Shown piece by piece: positions 38,909-47,702 of a DNA stretch of 64,000 nucleotides (within the stretch, counting starts at the first letter, position 1; every line of letters starts with the position of its first letter). Position numbers and translations under genes: made by a program. The stretch lies in contig NC_019701.1 of NCBI RefSeq assembly GCF_000317065.1, positions 2,490,001 to 2,554,000 on the forward strand, read 5' to 3'. The notes below the pieces were generated by a model that was not told where the DNA came from, made no database searches, and saw nothing but the letters and a program-made list of their open reading frames with translations. This stretch comes from Pseudanabaena sp. PCC 7367 (GTDB lineage Bacteria; Cyanobacteriota; Cyanobacteriia; Pseudanabaenales; Pseudanabaenaceae).

Positions 38909-39478
38909 ATGATTAGCGAGCAAAATTCTTTTCGATCTGCTGCCACAAAAGCATTGAAAAAAACGATCGGTTTCTCCGGTGCTGTTCTTGTTTGCACCTT
39001 CAACATTGCCCCTGGTTTTGCAATGGTGCAATCAACTAATCGGTTTAATCAACCTGAATCTAGTTTGCCAAGTAATGTCAAGCTAGCTCAATTCGGTTTG
39101 ATTCGAGATGCGATCCGAACGGGCGAGCAAATTCAACGGATTGAAGAAAATGAAAGGGAAAATGAAGTGGACGCAGAGCGCGATGAGATCCGCATTGAGC
39201 GGGAAAAATTGCGCCTAGAGCGGGAAAGGCTGCGCCTGGAGCAAGAGCAATACCAATTTGAAGCTAAAAAAGCAGAAGATGAAGAAAAACGGCTAGCAGC
39301 CGAACGCCGTCGTCAATACTTTAATAGCCTCTCTCCAGAGGAGAAAAAAGCATATATCGAACATCAGCGAGCCCTACAACTAGAGAGGGAACAACAAATC
39401 ACCGAAGGTATAAGGGCAAGTGGTGAATTTTTTGACATGATATCTGATGACCCAGACACTGTCATTATATTTGACTAA
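38909..39478 (+). CDS. Exported coiled-coil protein (unknown)
   Basis: The 189-aa protein has a basic N-terminus and a hydrophobic stretch (GFSGAVLVCTFNIAPGFAM, about 21-40) like a signal peptide, then an uninterrupted charged coiled coil (about 75-155) with many E/R heptads (EREKLRLERERLRLEQEQ). The acidic C-terminus is short. I do not recognise the family. A strong hairpin follows the stop. Confidence 0.7.
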   Translation: MISEQNSFRSAATKALKKTIGFSGAVLVCTFNIAPGFAMVQSTNRFNQPESSLPSNVKLAQFGLIRDAIRTGEQIQRIEENERENEVDAERDEIRIEREKLRLERERLRLEQEQYQFEAKKAEDEEKRLAAERRRQYFNSLSPEEKKAYIEHQRALQLEREQQITEGIRASGEFFDMISDDPDTVIIFD

Positions 39479-39492
39479 GATTAAGGCTTTAC

Positions 39493-39531
39493 TGCTCCCT
39501 TAACTAACCACACAGTAGGGAGCAATAAAAA
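39493..39531 (+). terminator. Intrinsic terminator after the coiled-coil gene
   Basis: TGCTCCCT (39493-39500) pairs perfectly with AGGGAGCA (39517-39524). The region after the stem is A-rich rather than U-rich on the plus strand (ATAAAAAC), so efficiency is uncertain. Confidence 0.5.
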
Positions 39532-39613
39532 CAAGCTGATTGGTGCTTTTGATTGGAAGCGATTACACCCTCTGAGGGAAAGAATAAACGCGATCGCCCC
39601 AGATTATAAATTT

Positions 39614-40156
39614 TCAATTCTCAACATTTAAAGTTAACCAATGGAATTTAGCCTCAATCAGCTCTAAATCCTCTTGCTTTAGCGGCGAAAATTCTGGCGT
39701 AACTGTCTCCAGATAACTATCATCGGATTGATATCCCAACCGTTTGACCGTACCCCGCATCCGATCGGCCAAGCACTGACAAATGCCGCGATAGAAACGA
39801 ACCGCAAATGCTTGGTCTGTGCGCAGTTTATTCAAGAGCTGAATGCGGGGGATTTCCAAAATGGTGCAATCGCCTAGTGCCTCAACTGTAGCGATCGGCA
39901 CGCTGGCATCAATAAACGAAATCTCGCCAACCATCTCACCAGCAGATATTTGAGCCAGTTCACGCTCTTGCCCTGCCTCCCCTGGTTTGATGTAGACCCG
40001 CAAGGTACCATCCAACACCATATAAAGAGCACTAATACTCTGCCCTTCATAGATCAAAGTGGTGCCTGGCTCGAGGTTTTTTTTATGTCCATTTTTTGTG
40101 ATCCAGTTTAAATCCTCATTATCTAGCTCACTCAGGATTAAATATGCTTTTTTCAT
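39614..40156 (-). CDS. Cyclic-nucleotide-binding-domain protein
   Basis: The 180-aa protein has one cNMP-binding domain: LEPGTTLIYEGQSISALYMV, GEMVGEISFIDASVPIATVEA (the phosphate-binding cassette region, though lacking the R-x-A of classic cAMP sites) and a C helix. No helix-turn-helix follows, so it is not a Crp-type regulator. The ligand is uncertain. Confidence 0.82.
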   Translation of the reverse strand: MKKAYLILSELDNEDLNWITKNGHKKNLEPGTTLIYEGQSISALYMVLDGTLRVYIKPGEAGQERELAQISAGEMVGEISFIDASVPIATVEALGDCTILEIPRIQLLNKLRTDQAFAVRFYRGICQCLADRMRGTVKRLGYQSDDSYLETVTPEFSPLKQEDLELIEAKFHWLTLNVEN

Positions 40157-40574
40157 GAATTTTGTGCCAGTATATTCAGCGAATGGAGTTAGCCGATCGC
40201 CAGCTAAAAAATATTATTATTTGGTTATTTTTGCTCTGTGTCTGGATATATTCGGTCGCCAAAATATGATTGATAGCAACTTTGATCCAGGTCTTTTGAA
40301 CAGCTCAATATTAATCAATATTAAATTGAGATAGAGAATTTAATTTGTGCTATCTCGTCTCATACTCATCTTGCCCGATCGAACCCAGATTGAACTTCAT
40401 GTTCAATTTAACTGCTTCAATTTTGCCACTAACCTTGTTTGGCCAGGTTTAATAATTAGTATTACTTAAACATTCCTTATTTAATGTTTGCATCATACTC
40501 TAAGCCCGGTGACCTCTGGCTAAGCTTTATCGCTTGTTTTAGAATTTACTATAATTTATTGTCCCAGCACGCTA
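40157..40574. other. Intergenic spacer before the IS630 element
   Basis: No gene is seen. The right edge is the TA target dinucleotide (40573-40574). Confidence 0.5.
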
Positions 40575-40582
40575 GTGGATTG

Positions 40583-41198
40583 TCAGCTTTCAATTTGTGG
40601 GTAAAGTCGCTTAAGGCGAATACGAGCATCTGCAGTTGTGAATTGCCAATCTACCGACTTCTGCAAATGATTACGCTCAATGAACCAAGCTGATGTTTCT
40701 TGTTCAAGAGTTTCTCGATCTGGGATCCGTCGATCCAGACATTGTCGGGTTAGTGCAGACAGCTCGATTTCGGCAATATTTAGCCAACTTCCATGTTTGG
40801 GCGTATGGTGAATTTCTAGCCGTTCGACCAACCGACGCGCAGTGGACGGAGCAAAGGCCTGATAGAGCGAGGCAAGTTTGTGAATGTTCAAATTGTCACA
40901 TACCAAAATGACAGTCTCGCAATCGGCGTAGTCTTGTTCAAGTAAGCGTTGAATTTCGATCGCCCAATCAACTGAGGTTCTGCGTTCACTCACAACTGCT
41001 TTACGCCAACCGGCCAAAGGTTCTGTAAACAAGAAAATATTAGCGGTGCCATTGCGCTCATATTCATAATCTACCAACTCTGGTTGTCCTGATTTAGCCG
41101 GCAATGGAATGCGTGTTTGTTTAACCAATTGCACCGGTTTTTCATCCATGCAAATTACCGGATGCTTAGAATCATAGGGTTGGTGATAAATCTCTAGT
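40583..41198 (-). pseudogene. IS630 transposase, C-terminal part
   Basis: This fragment carries the DDE catalytic half: CMDEKPVQLVK, CDNLNIHKLASLYQAF and the final acidic region HTPKHGSWLNIAEIELSALT. It is separated from its N-terminus by the IS21-family insertion at 41205-43784. The open frame from the internal ATG spans 40583-41149; the coding sequence extends to the junction. Confidence 0.93.
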
Positions 41199-41355
41199 AC
41201 ATCTTGTTAAATGTCAATTACCAATTTCGACGGCGTCAATTACTTGGCAAATAGCGGATGTAAATGACGTGTGCAAATGACAACTAAAACTAAGCTGAAA
41301 GGAACTGCATATGTTGAACCTCAAGGAGCAGTAAGATTCGGATTGATAGCGATTA

Positions 41356-42126
41356 TTATTTTTGCGAGCGCTCAACAGCGTTGCGTTTACGGAAACTATC
41401 AGCATGAATTTCAACAATGAGAGCATGATGAATGAGGCGGTCAACGGCAGCAACAGTCATCATGTCATCGGCAAAGATGTGATCCCATTGCGAGAAAGGC
41501 TGATTAGCAGTAATGATGAGGCTTTTGCGTTCATAACGATGAGCAATCAGCTCAAACAGGACGGAAGTTTCAGCCTCAGATTTTTTGACATAGCCAAGAT
41601 CATCAATAATGAGTAAATCAAAGCGGTCAAGTTTGGCAAGGATAGAGGCAAGCTGAAGTTGTAGTTTGGCTTGCTGTAGATGTTGTAGCAAAGCATAGGC
41701 CGAGAAGAACTTAACCCGTTTGCCCATTTCAATCATCGAGCGCCCGAGCGCAGCAGCAAGATGAGTTTTACCGACCCCGGAAGGTCCAAATAGCAAGCAG
41801 TTTTCGGCCCTATCCAACCAGGCCGTATCTTGTGCCAGTTGGATCAGTGGCGCTGATTTGAAACTAGGGCAATGTTCAAAATCGAAAGAGGTAAAGCTTT
41901 TACCAGTAGGTAATTTAGCCTCAGCGAGAGCTCGTTTGATCCGATTCTGTTGGCGATAATCCAGTTCCAATTCGCACAGAGCGAGCAAGAACCGGTCGTA
42001 AGCCCAATGCTGTTGGGTGGCCTTCTGCTCGATAGTCTGCCAATGTTGGAGCATGTGCGAGAGTCGTAGCTGTTTGAGTATCAGGCTCAGAGTATTGTTC
42101 GGGTTTGGTTTCGAGGAGTTGGTCAT
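41356..42126 (-). CDS. istB: IS21 helper ATPase IstB
   Basis: The 256-aa AAA+ protein begins with the IstB helical domain (LKQLRLSHMLQHW, then RFLLALCELEL) and has Walker A GPSGVGKTHLAAAL and Walker B LLIIDDLGYV. IstB forms oligomers on target DNA and stimulates the IstA transposase. Length is normal. The start lies 206 bp inside the istA frame, a longer overlap than usual. Confidence 0.95.
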   Translation of the reverse strand: MTNSSKPNPNNTLSLILKQLRLSHMLQHWQTIEQKATQQHWAYDRFLLALCELELDYRQQNRIKRALAEAKLPTGKSFTSFDFEHCPSFKSAPLIQLAQDTAWLDRAENCLLFGPSGVGKTHLAAALGRSMIEMGKRVKFFSAYALLQHLQQAKLQLQLASILAKLDRFDLLIIDDLGYVKKSEAETSVLFELIAHRYERKSLIITANQPFSQWDHIFADDMMTVAAVDRLIHHALIVEIHADSFRKRNAVERSQK

Positions 42127-43609
42127 AGGCTGAAAGCGAATGTTGTTGTACGTTTAGTTGAGGTACGCTCAATTGCTGCTGGGGTAGTAGGAACTGTTGC
42201 TGTAGAGCCTTCAGGCTGAGAGTGCCCTGCTGCAGTTGGGTTTCAAGATAGTCGGCCACTGTAGTTTCTCTATCGTGCTTGGCAGCAATATAGAGGGCTT
42301 CAACCATGATGCGCGCTGCATTATCGATTTCAAAATCAGCCTGTAACCTCTGCCACAGCTGCCGCCATTGTTGATTAGGCAATAGGTCTTGCTGCCAGGT
42401 GCAGTAAATAAAGGCACGGGGTTTACGCCTGAGGCTATCAATTACATGGCGGTAGTTAATACAGCGAGCACGGCGGATTTTGGCTGACCCATGTACTCGC
42501 AAACGGGGTAGTTCCACCACTTGTTGCTGCCCCAAATAACCGACCAGGCGGTTGTGATAGATATGAATATTCAGCTGCCTGCCAATCAGTCTTGATGGCA
42601 CCGTGTAAAGAATGCAGCGCACCGAAATGGTGCTGTGGCAGGTCACCCGCACCGTCAATTCTTCGTAATCGGCACAGCGATATCTCGGTAGTGGTTGTAG
42701 GGTTACTTTTTCCTCGGCAAACTTGGCGCTGCATTTACAATTGAGCTTGGCAACCACCTGCTCGATAAATTCTTGATATGCACTCACTGACTCAAACTCA
42801 AAGCTGCCACGCAAATACAGAGCTTGGCGCAACCGGCGCTTGAAATGTCCATGGGGAGATTCGATGGAGCCATTTTCATGAGCCACGCCTGGGTTATTGC
42901 GACTTGGACTCATGCCATAGTGTTCACATAGCTCGGCATAGAATTGGGTTAGTGGTTTATGCCGTTTGCCCGCCATATTCCGATAGGCAGCACTCAAATT
43001 ATCGGTGCGATGCTGCTTTGGTACACCACCACAGGCATGCAGCGCATTCTGTAATCCTTCAGACAAGCCGATAAAGCTCTCGCCACCCTCGATTACCTGC
43101 ACATATTGCCAGCCACTGTAGGCCAGACGGTAGTGGTACAGCAGGTGCTCATATTGTTTCCCTTTGATGGTAACTTCCACCTGTTTGAGCTCGGTAAAAT
43201 CTGATAGACCCATTTCGCCGGGCTGATGGCGGATCTCAAACATTACCTCCTGCGGTTTGCCATGGATACTTTTCCATACCTGCACTCGCCTTTGTAAGGT
43301 ACGCAATTGTTGCTCATATTGGCCTGGATAATGCTCGGCTAGATATTCATACAATGTCATCGCCTCTAGACGAGGCTCACGTCGAAGCATTGGCTCTAGC
43401 TCTTCCTCCCACACTCCTGATAGCGGATCTCGGCGGGTGCGCCAATCTCGCTCACCTTTACTCTTGGGCTGGTGTTTGCCTTGCTCAATACGGCTGCCGC
43501 TACGGACTGATATGCCGGCAATCTCGGCTGACTCATTTTGATTGCAGCCGACCTCTCGTGCTTTCTTGTACACTTGCACTTGATATTGTTTTATATATTG
43601 ACCTGACAC
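41921..43609 (-). CDS. istA: IS21 transposase IstA
   Basis: The 562-aa transposase has an N-terminal helix-turn-helix (NQNESAEIAGISVRSGSRIE) and an integrase-type catalytic core: D in GLSDFTELK, D in HRTDNLSAAYR, E in HENGSIESPHGHFKRRL. Its final 68 codons overlap istB in another frame, so the C-terminal tail (THEN Q/T/L-rich) may not be essential. The frame is intact. Confidence 0.93.
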   Translation of the reverse strand: MSGQYIKQYQVQVYKKAREVGCNQNESAEIAGISVRSGSRIEQGKHQPKSKGERDWRTRRDPLSGVWEEELEPMLRREPRLEAMTLYEYLAEHYPGQYEQQLRTLQRRVQVWKSIHGKPQEVMFEIRHQPGEMGLSDFTELKQVEVTIKGKQYEHLLYHYRLAYSGWQYVQVIEGGESFIGLSEGLQNALHACGGVPKQHRTDNLSAAYRNMAGKRHKPLTQFYAELCEHYGMSPSRNNPGVAHENGSIESPHGHFKRRLRQALYLRGSFEFESVSAYQEFIEQVVAKLNCKCSAKFAEEKVTLQPLPRYRCADYEELTVRVTCHSTISVRCILYTVPSRLIGRQLNIHIYHNRLVGYLGQQQVVELPRLRVHGSAKIRRARCINYRHVIDSLRRKPRAFIYCTWQQDLLPNQQWRQLWQRLQADFEIDNAARIMVEALYIAAKHDRETTVADYLETQLQQGTLSLKALQQQFLLPQQQLSVPQLNVQQHSLSAYDQLLETKPEQYSEPDTQTATTLAHAPTLADYRAEGHPTALGLRPVLARSVRIGTGLSPTESDQTSSR

Positions 43610-43790
43610 TGCTGACGTTCCACTTTCCTGTTTGAACGTCTTTAGTGTCTTTCTTTTTTCCCGTTTTGATCTCTTTTTTTCTAGTTGACGCCTACCTCCA
43701 CTTGCGATCTCATATCCTTGCTGGCGATCATCTTTTTATGCCAAGTAATCGTCATCCAGACGCCAAGGTAATTGTCGCCTAACAACATCT

Positions 43791-44301
43791 TCCATATGAG
43801 CAACAAAATCGGCATTTTGCTCAGGTGGAATCACATACTGTTGACGTAGATGTGGTTTCAGTTCGTTTTTTTCAGCACTTGTCGCACGGTCTCGTGACAA
43901 ATAGCTGGTACAATTTCTAACTCCACCGCTTTATCAGCAAGCAATCGCAATGTCCAGCGAGCATGACCAGCAGGTGGTTCGCTACAACGTAAGGCTATTA
44001 GCTTTGCCTCCGACTCTCCATCACATACGTGTGGTCGTGGCGCACTTTGGCGAGGTTTGCGTGCCAAGGCCGACTCTAAACCTCCTTCAATCAATCGTTG
44101 ACGCAGGTTGGCTACTGTATTGCGATGGCAACTAAAGGTGGCGGCGGCTTCCGCATCTGTCCAGTTCTGGCCATTTATATCGATATTTAACAGAATGTTG
44201 GCATGTTTGATTTTATAGGCGGCGGCCTTACCAGTAGACACAAGATTTTGCAGCTCTTCGCGCTCTTCCTTGCTCAAACGGACGATATAGCGTTTAGGCA
44301 T
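43791..44301 (-). pseudogene. IS630 transposase, N-terminal part
   Basis: The product starts MPKRYIVRLSKEEREELQ (ATG 44301; an upstream ATG at 44322 adds seven residues) and has the IS630 helix-turn-helix (WTDAEAAATFSCHRNTVANL). After VRQVLKKT the frame shows a stop at 43858, but a -1 shift at the A7 run (43866-43872 on the plus strand as T7) continues into NELKPHLRQQYVIPPEQNAD up to the IS21 junction. Programmed -1 frameshifting at such A-runs occurs in IS630 elements. Confidence 0.88.
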
Positions 44302-44377
44302 AATATACTGCTCGGATAACATAGGTATAGTTTATCCATCTTTCCCTTAACTCACAAACCCAAGATTGACAGAACAC

Positions 44378-44791
44378 TAGTCAAAACTATGCACTTTCAG
44401 TGCAAGATTTGGTAGTCATGCAGTAGTAAGGATAATTGGCAATCGATTTAAAATTCGGAGCTTAGCTTGTTTGGGTTATGGATATTCAACTATTTCCTAG
44501 ATCCTTACTTGTTAAGCACTACCTAGGATTTAAATTTGGCGGCATTAGGATCAGCGTCAATGCGATCGATCGCAGCTAAGTAATCTTGCCAAGTAGCATT
44601 AACCCACAAATTAGTAGGTGTCTGGGCATCTATTTTAGATGTTTTAGGTGTTATGAGCAGAACTCCTTCCCAACTTTTGAAACTATTAATTAGCCTGGTC
44701 GGTAAGATATTTGTAGATACACCAATTAACTAAAGCCTGAACTAATCCTAACCCATGATCGATCGGGCGATCGGCGCAATAAGAGCTAAAT
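44378..44791. other. Spacer with Uma2-like remnant
   Basis: Between the IS630 right end and the peroxiredoxin gene the only coding trace is the Uma2-like fragment at 44523-44660. Confidence 0.5.
44523..44660 (-). pseudogene. Uma2-family (DUF820) N-terminal fragment
   Basis: A minus-strand frame ending at TAG 44523-44525 reads TPTNLWVNATWQDYLAAIDR followed by IDADPNAAKFKS. This resembles the N-terminus of a Uma2-type nuclease-like family abundant in cyanobacteria (NLWVxATWxxYLAxID..., followed normally by KAYYY and the catalytic domain). It stops just where the domain should begin, so it is a truncated remnant. No start codon with a ribosome binding site is convincing. Confidence 0.4.
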
Positions 44792-45400
44792 CTATTCCAG
44801 GGTTTCAAAGAAGCCTCTAGCGGACTTGGAACTTGGGGTGATTGTTTTTTGGCCAGGTTGCCAATCGACCGGACAGACTTCATTGGCATTCACTTGGGTA
44901 TGGTGGATCGCCTTGAGGGTGCGCAGCGTTTCATCCAGGCCACGACCGAAGGCAAAATTATTAATTGAGGCATGCTGAATAATGCCGTCCTTATCAATAA
45001 TAAATAAACCGCGTAGGGCAATCCCAGCCGCTGGATCGAGCACATTGTAGGCAGTGCTAATCGCCTTGGTGATATCGGAAACCAGGGGATAGTTAAGATC
45101 GCCCACCCCTCCTAATTTGCGATCGGTTTGAATCCAGGCCAGGTGGGCAAACTCACTGTCTACCGATACACCTAACACTTCCGCACCCAGTTGCTTAAAT
45201 TCGGCATAGCGATCGCTAAATGCCATCACCTCCGTCGGGCAAACAAATGTAAAGTCCAGTGGGTAGAAAAATAGCACCACATATTTTTTACCCCGATAAT
45301 CAGACAGCTTGACGATCTTAAATTCTTGATTAACCACCGCCGTCGCACTGAAATTTGGAGCTGGCTGACCAACCCGCAAACAATTATTTGCCTCGATCAT
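44792..45400 (-). CDS. Typical 2-Cys peroxiredoxin
   Basis: The 202-aa enzyme has the peroxidatic cysteine C54 in DFTFVCPTE and the resolving cysteine C176 in [11 protein letters not shown], so it forms the inter-subunit disulfide of the AhpC/Prx1 group. It reduces peroxides with electrons from thioredoxin. LFFYPLDF and [10 protein letters not shown] (residues about 97-106) match the family. It lies between two IS630 copies but its frame is intact and HIP1-rich, so it is a resident gene. Confidence 0.95.
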   Translation of the reverse strand: MIEANNCLRVGQPAPNFSATAVVNQEFKIVKLSDYRGKKYVVLFFYPLDFTFVCPTEVMAFSDRYAEFKQLGAEVLGVSVDSEFAHLAWIQTDRKLGGVGDLNYPLVSDITKAISTAYNVLDPAAGIALRGLFIIDKDGIIQHASINNFAFGRGLDETLRTLKAIHHTQVNANEVCPVDWQPGQKTITPSSKSARGFFETLE

Positions 45401-45510
45401 TCCTATCTATCCTTAAGCTTTTGCATAGGTCTGTTGCATCAAACCTGTATATCACTAGCCAATTTCAGTATAAAATTCTACATGCTATGAAAACCAGTAT
45501 ACAGCGCATT

Positions 45511-46083
45511 TCAGATTAGAGACGCACAGAGATCGGCCTCAAGGAACCAGCCCATAATATCGTCTAGAGAAACCTTGGCAAGAGCGTTAGAAATAGCTTT
45601 ATGCAAGTCATCATAGTCCCTGGCCGCCCAAGAGCGTAGAAACTGTTTCACCTTTGACCACAGCATCTCAATCGGATTTAGCTCTGGTGAATAAGGCGGT
45701 AAGTAAACCAAGTGAGCACCGACGGACTCAATTAACTCTCGCACAGGATCAACCTTATGTACACTGAGGTTATCCATAATCACAATTGCACCAGACCATA
45801 GGTTAGGCAGCAATTTATCTTTGAGATAGGACACGAAAGTATCAGTATTATTGCTACCAGTAAAAGTAAAATTAGTCAGCACACCGCGTAATGCCATAGC
45901 CCCAATTATAGTAACGTTTTTGCCTCGAGCAAGTGGTTTACTAGCATAGGCTCTCTCACCTAGAGTAGCCCTTGCATACAACCTGGTCATTGCCAGGTTA
46001 ACGCCTGTCTCATCAATGAATACCAGGTTTTCCATTGCCTGTGGCCAAAGCCAGCGTTGATAATCTGCTCTCAGCTGTTGCAC
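45511..46083 (-). CDS. IS630 transposase orfB (DDE domain)
   Basis: The 190-aa part has the DDE triad regions: FIDETGVNLAMTR, IVIMDNLSVHK and LPPYSPELNPIEMLWSKVK. It is read in a different frame from orfA upstream; the coding homology continues leftward as TFHADERDTER before the listed start, so it is probably made as a fusion by frame change. Confidence 0.9.
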   Translation of the reverse strand: MQQLRADYQRWLWPQAMENLVFIDETGVNLAMTRLYARATLGERAYASKPLARGKNVTIIGAMALRGVLTNFTFTGSNNTDTFVSYLKDKLLPNLWSGAIVIMDNLSVHKVDPVRELIESVGAHLVYLPPYSPELNPIEMLWSKVKQFLRSWAARDYDDLHKAISNALAKVSLDDIMGWFLEADLCASLI

Positions 46084-46099
46084 TCGTTCTGTATCCCTT

Positions 46100-46465
46100 T
46101 CATCGGCGTGAAAAGTTTTTTTTTCGAGTTAACTCCTGCCTTTGCAACGTACGGCACATGGTTGGTTCTGATACCCTGATGCCAGTACGTTCATACATTT
46201 GCTCACATAACTCCGACAGTGTGGCATCATTTTTAGCGGCTACTAACTTTGCTAACTCAGCCAGAGCAGCTTCATTAAACTTGGCTTTTGCTCCTGCCTT
46301 GTATGGAATTGGCTCAACTGAACCAGTAGTGCGATAAAGTTGGAGCAGCTGATGGACACTGTCTTTACTAACGCTGAATCGGGTTGCCAACTCACGGATT
46401 GAACCTTCTTTATTTTCGTACGCTGTGACTATGCGCTGACGCAAATCTAGAGAATGGGCTCTCAT
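46100..46465 (-). CDS. IS630 transposase orfA (helix-turn-helix)
   Basis: The 121-aa part starts MRAHSLDLRQRIVTAYE and has the winged helix-turn-helix (IRELATRFSVSKDSVHQLL). It ends in RKKNFSRR just after a run of nine A. Homologous full transposases read RKKTFHAxERDTER here; eight A would keep one frame, so this copy has one A too many, or uses slippage at the run. Confidence 0.88.
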   Translation of the reverse strand: MRAHSLDLRQRIVTAYENKEGSIRELATRFSVSKDSVHQLLQLYRTTGSVEPIPYKAGAKAKFNEAALAELAKLVAAKNDATLSELCEQMYERTGIRVSEPTMCRTLQRQELTRKKNFSRR

Positions 46466-46536
46466 ACTTTTTGATTCTTACTTTACTCCTATCATGTCAT
46501 ATTCTATTGCGGAATCTGCTGTATTGTGCTTATACT

Positions 46537-46851
46537 ATGGCAAAAGAAATTCCGATAAAAGCAGAACCAGAAGAGTTCCGAAATGCTTGTAGTGATGGAT
46601 ACGTATATGGGATATGCACATACTACGGTGATAAAGCAACAAAAAAGCTGCATGTATATGTTGAGCTTGGGAAGGAAGTAAGCCTTAGTGATAGAAATAA
46701 AAGTGATTTATTCTCAGATAGGAAAAAATTTATTGGTTGCACAGTTTACGCATCACTGACTAGAGAGGAAGTCGATGAAGGTAAGTTTATTGGCAAGCTG
46801 GGGGAAGATATCGACGTTACTGTCATGCTAGTTGATCAAATTTCAAATTAA
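46537..46851 (+). CDS. Hypothetical protein, AT-rich, next to IS630
   Basis: The 104-aa protein begins MAKEIPIKAEPEEFRNAC, is charged and probably cytosolic, with a mixed alpha/beta look (KLHVYVELGKEV; EDIDVTVMLVDQ). I do not recognise it. ATG 46537 is chosen; an in-frame ATG (46471) lies inside the IS. The IS end is 16 bp upstream, so the native promoter may have been displaced. No HIP1 site occurs here. It converges on the next gene with a 9-bp gap. Confidence 0.6.
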   Translation: MAKEIPIKAEPEEFRNACSDGYVYGICTYYGDKATKKLHVYVELGKEVSLSDRNKSDLFSDRKKFIGCTVYASLTREEVDEGKFIGKLGEDIDVTVMLVDQISN

Positions 46852-46860
46852 TTTGTACAA

Positions 46861-47457
46861 CTAAACTCTACGTTTACCCTTGGGGCTGACTTGTATATAC
46901 TCAAGTTCACCACCTTCATCTATAAACTGAACCAACTCTCCGACTTTCATTTTTGTATCGCCAATTCCCTTTACAGAAACACAGGCTTCTATGTTTCCTA
47001 GTTCTTGAGATTTGGTATTGTATTCAAGAATATTAAGTATGTTTCTAAGGCTTTTTGTAGATCTGGAAAAAAAGTTTTCTTTAAGCTTGATTGAAGCCCA
47101 TAAAACAGAAACTAGCAAACCTAAAACCATTAGCCATTCTTTAGGAAAGGAAGGCGAATCGTTCTGTTCAATTTGCTCATAAGGCTTTTCGTGATTTTTT
47201 CTAATGGAATCAAGGATACTTTGCCACTCTTGATCCAATATCTTTTCTATCTCTTCCAGTATTTCCACAAAAGCACTAATGGTTTCTGGAGAATAGAAAT
47301 ATTTGATAGAAGAGCTATTACGGTTTTCTTTTTGACTATTTAGGATTTGAGGAAAACCAGCTAAAATAGAGCTTGGTTCTAGCTTATTCTGTGAGCGAAG
47401 CTCCAAGAAAAAATCCAGCAAGTGATTTTTGTCTTTCAGAAGTATTGCTGTATCCAT
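46861..47457 (-). CDS. Hypothetical protein with one central membrane helix
   Basis: The 198-aa protein has an N-terminal helical domain (Glu/Lys rich, about 1-95), one transmembrane segment (about 108-123, WLMVLGLLVSVLWASI) and a C-terminal beta-rich domain (IEACVSVKGIGDTKMKVGEL). I do not recognise it. The gene is AT-rich and free of HIP1, like its convergent neighbour, which suggests a shared foreign origin. A membrane sensor or a small defence or toxin-type module is possible but unsupported. Confidence 0.65.
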   Translation of the reverse strand: MDTAILLKDKNHLLDFFLELRSQNKLEPSSILAGFPQILNSQKENRNSSSIKYFYSPETISAFVEILEEIEKILDQEWQSILDSIRKNHEKPYEQIEQNDSPSFPKEWLMVLGLLVSVLWASIKLKENFFSRSTKSLRNILNILEYNTKSQELGNIEACVSVKGIGDTKMKVGELVQFIDEGGELEYIQVSPKGKRRV

Positions 47458-47702
47458 TGTTCAAACCCATTAGAGATAGATTAGTTAGTTTTTAAGCCTT
47501 TAGGACTATGTATGACTCTAATAATATTCTTCAGCCATGTCTTGAATATAACAGATATTATTACTCTCAATACGTTTGAGATACTAATGGTTAATCCATG
47601 TGTAATGTAAGCTAATCGAAGTTTTCAACGTCACTCTTTTCAAACTGCTATGCTATTTACAGTCTTAGTAGTCATAATTAATTAACTCTTAGGTTTAGGG
47701 TA

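Larger units (their letters stand above)
41205..43784 (-). mobile_element. Complete IS21-family element (2580 bp)
   Basis: Terminal inverted repeats start TGTTAAATGTCAATTACC at 41205 and, on the other strand, TGTTAGGCGACAATTACC from 43784 (14 of 18 identical), and both ends contain further CAATTACC/CGATTACTTGGC repeats, as IS21 ends do. The 6-bp ACATCT occurs on both sides (41199-41204 and 43785-43790) as a perfect target duplication. The element encodes istA and istB and has no GCGATCGC in 2.6 kb, in contrast to the chromosome around it. Confidence 0.95.
40575..44377 (-). mobile_element. IS630-family element, split by an IS21-family insertion
   Basis: The ends are imperfect inverted repeats, GTGGATTGTCAGC at 40575 and, on the other strand, GTGTTCTGTCAAT from 44377, both bordered by TA as expected for IS630-type target duplication. 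Removing the internal 2580-bp element and one 6-bp target copy leaves 1217 bp, a normal IS630 size, and restores a continuous transposase reading GAA-GAT-GTA-CTA-GAG across the junction. The element is therefore a genuine IS630 copy inactivated by a later insertion. Confidence 0.93.
45502..46521 (-). mobile_element. Second IS630-family element (1020 bp)
   Basis: The ends CAGCGCATTTCAGATTAGA (45502 on) and, on the other strand, CAGCAGATTCCGCAATAGA (from 46521) are imperfect inverted repeats, and both are bordered by TA (45500-45501, 46522-46523). Inside are two minus-strand frames forming one transposase. It is a different IS630 subgroup from the copy at 40575. Confidence 0.9.
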
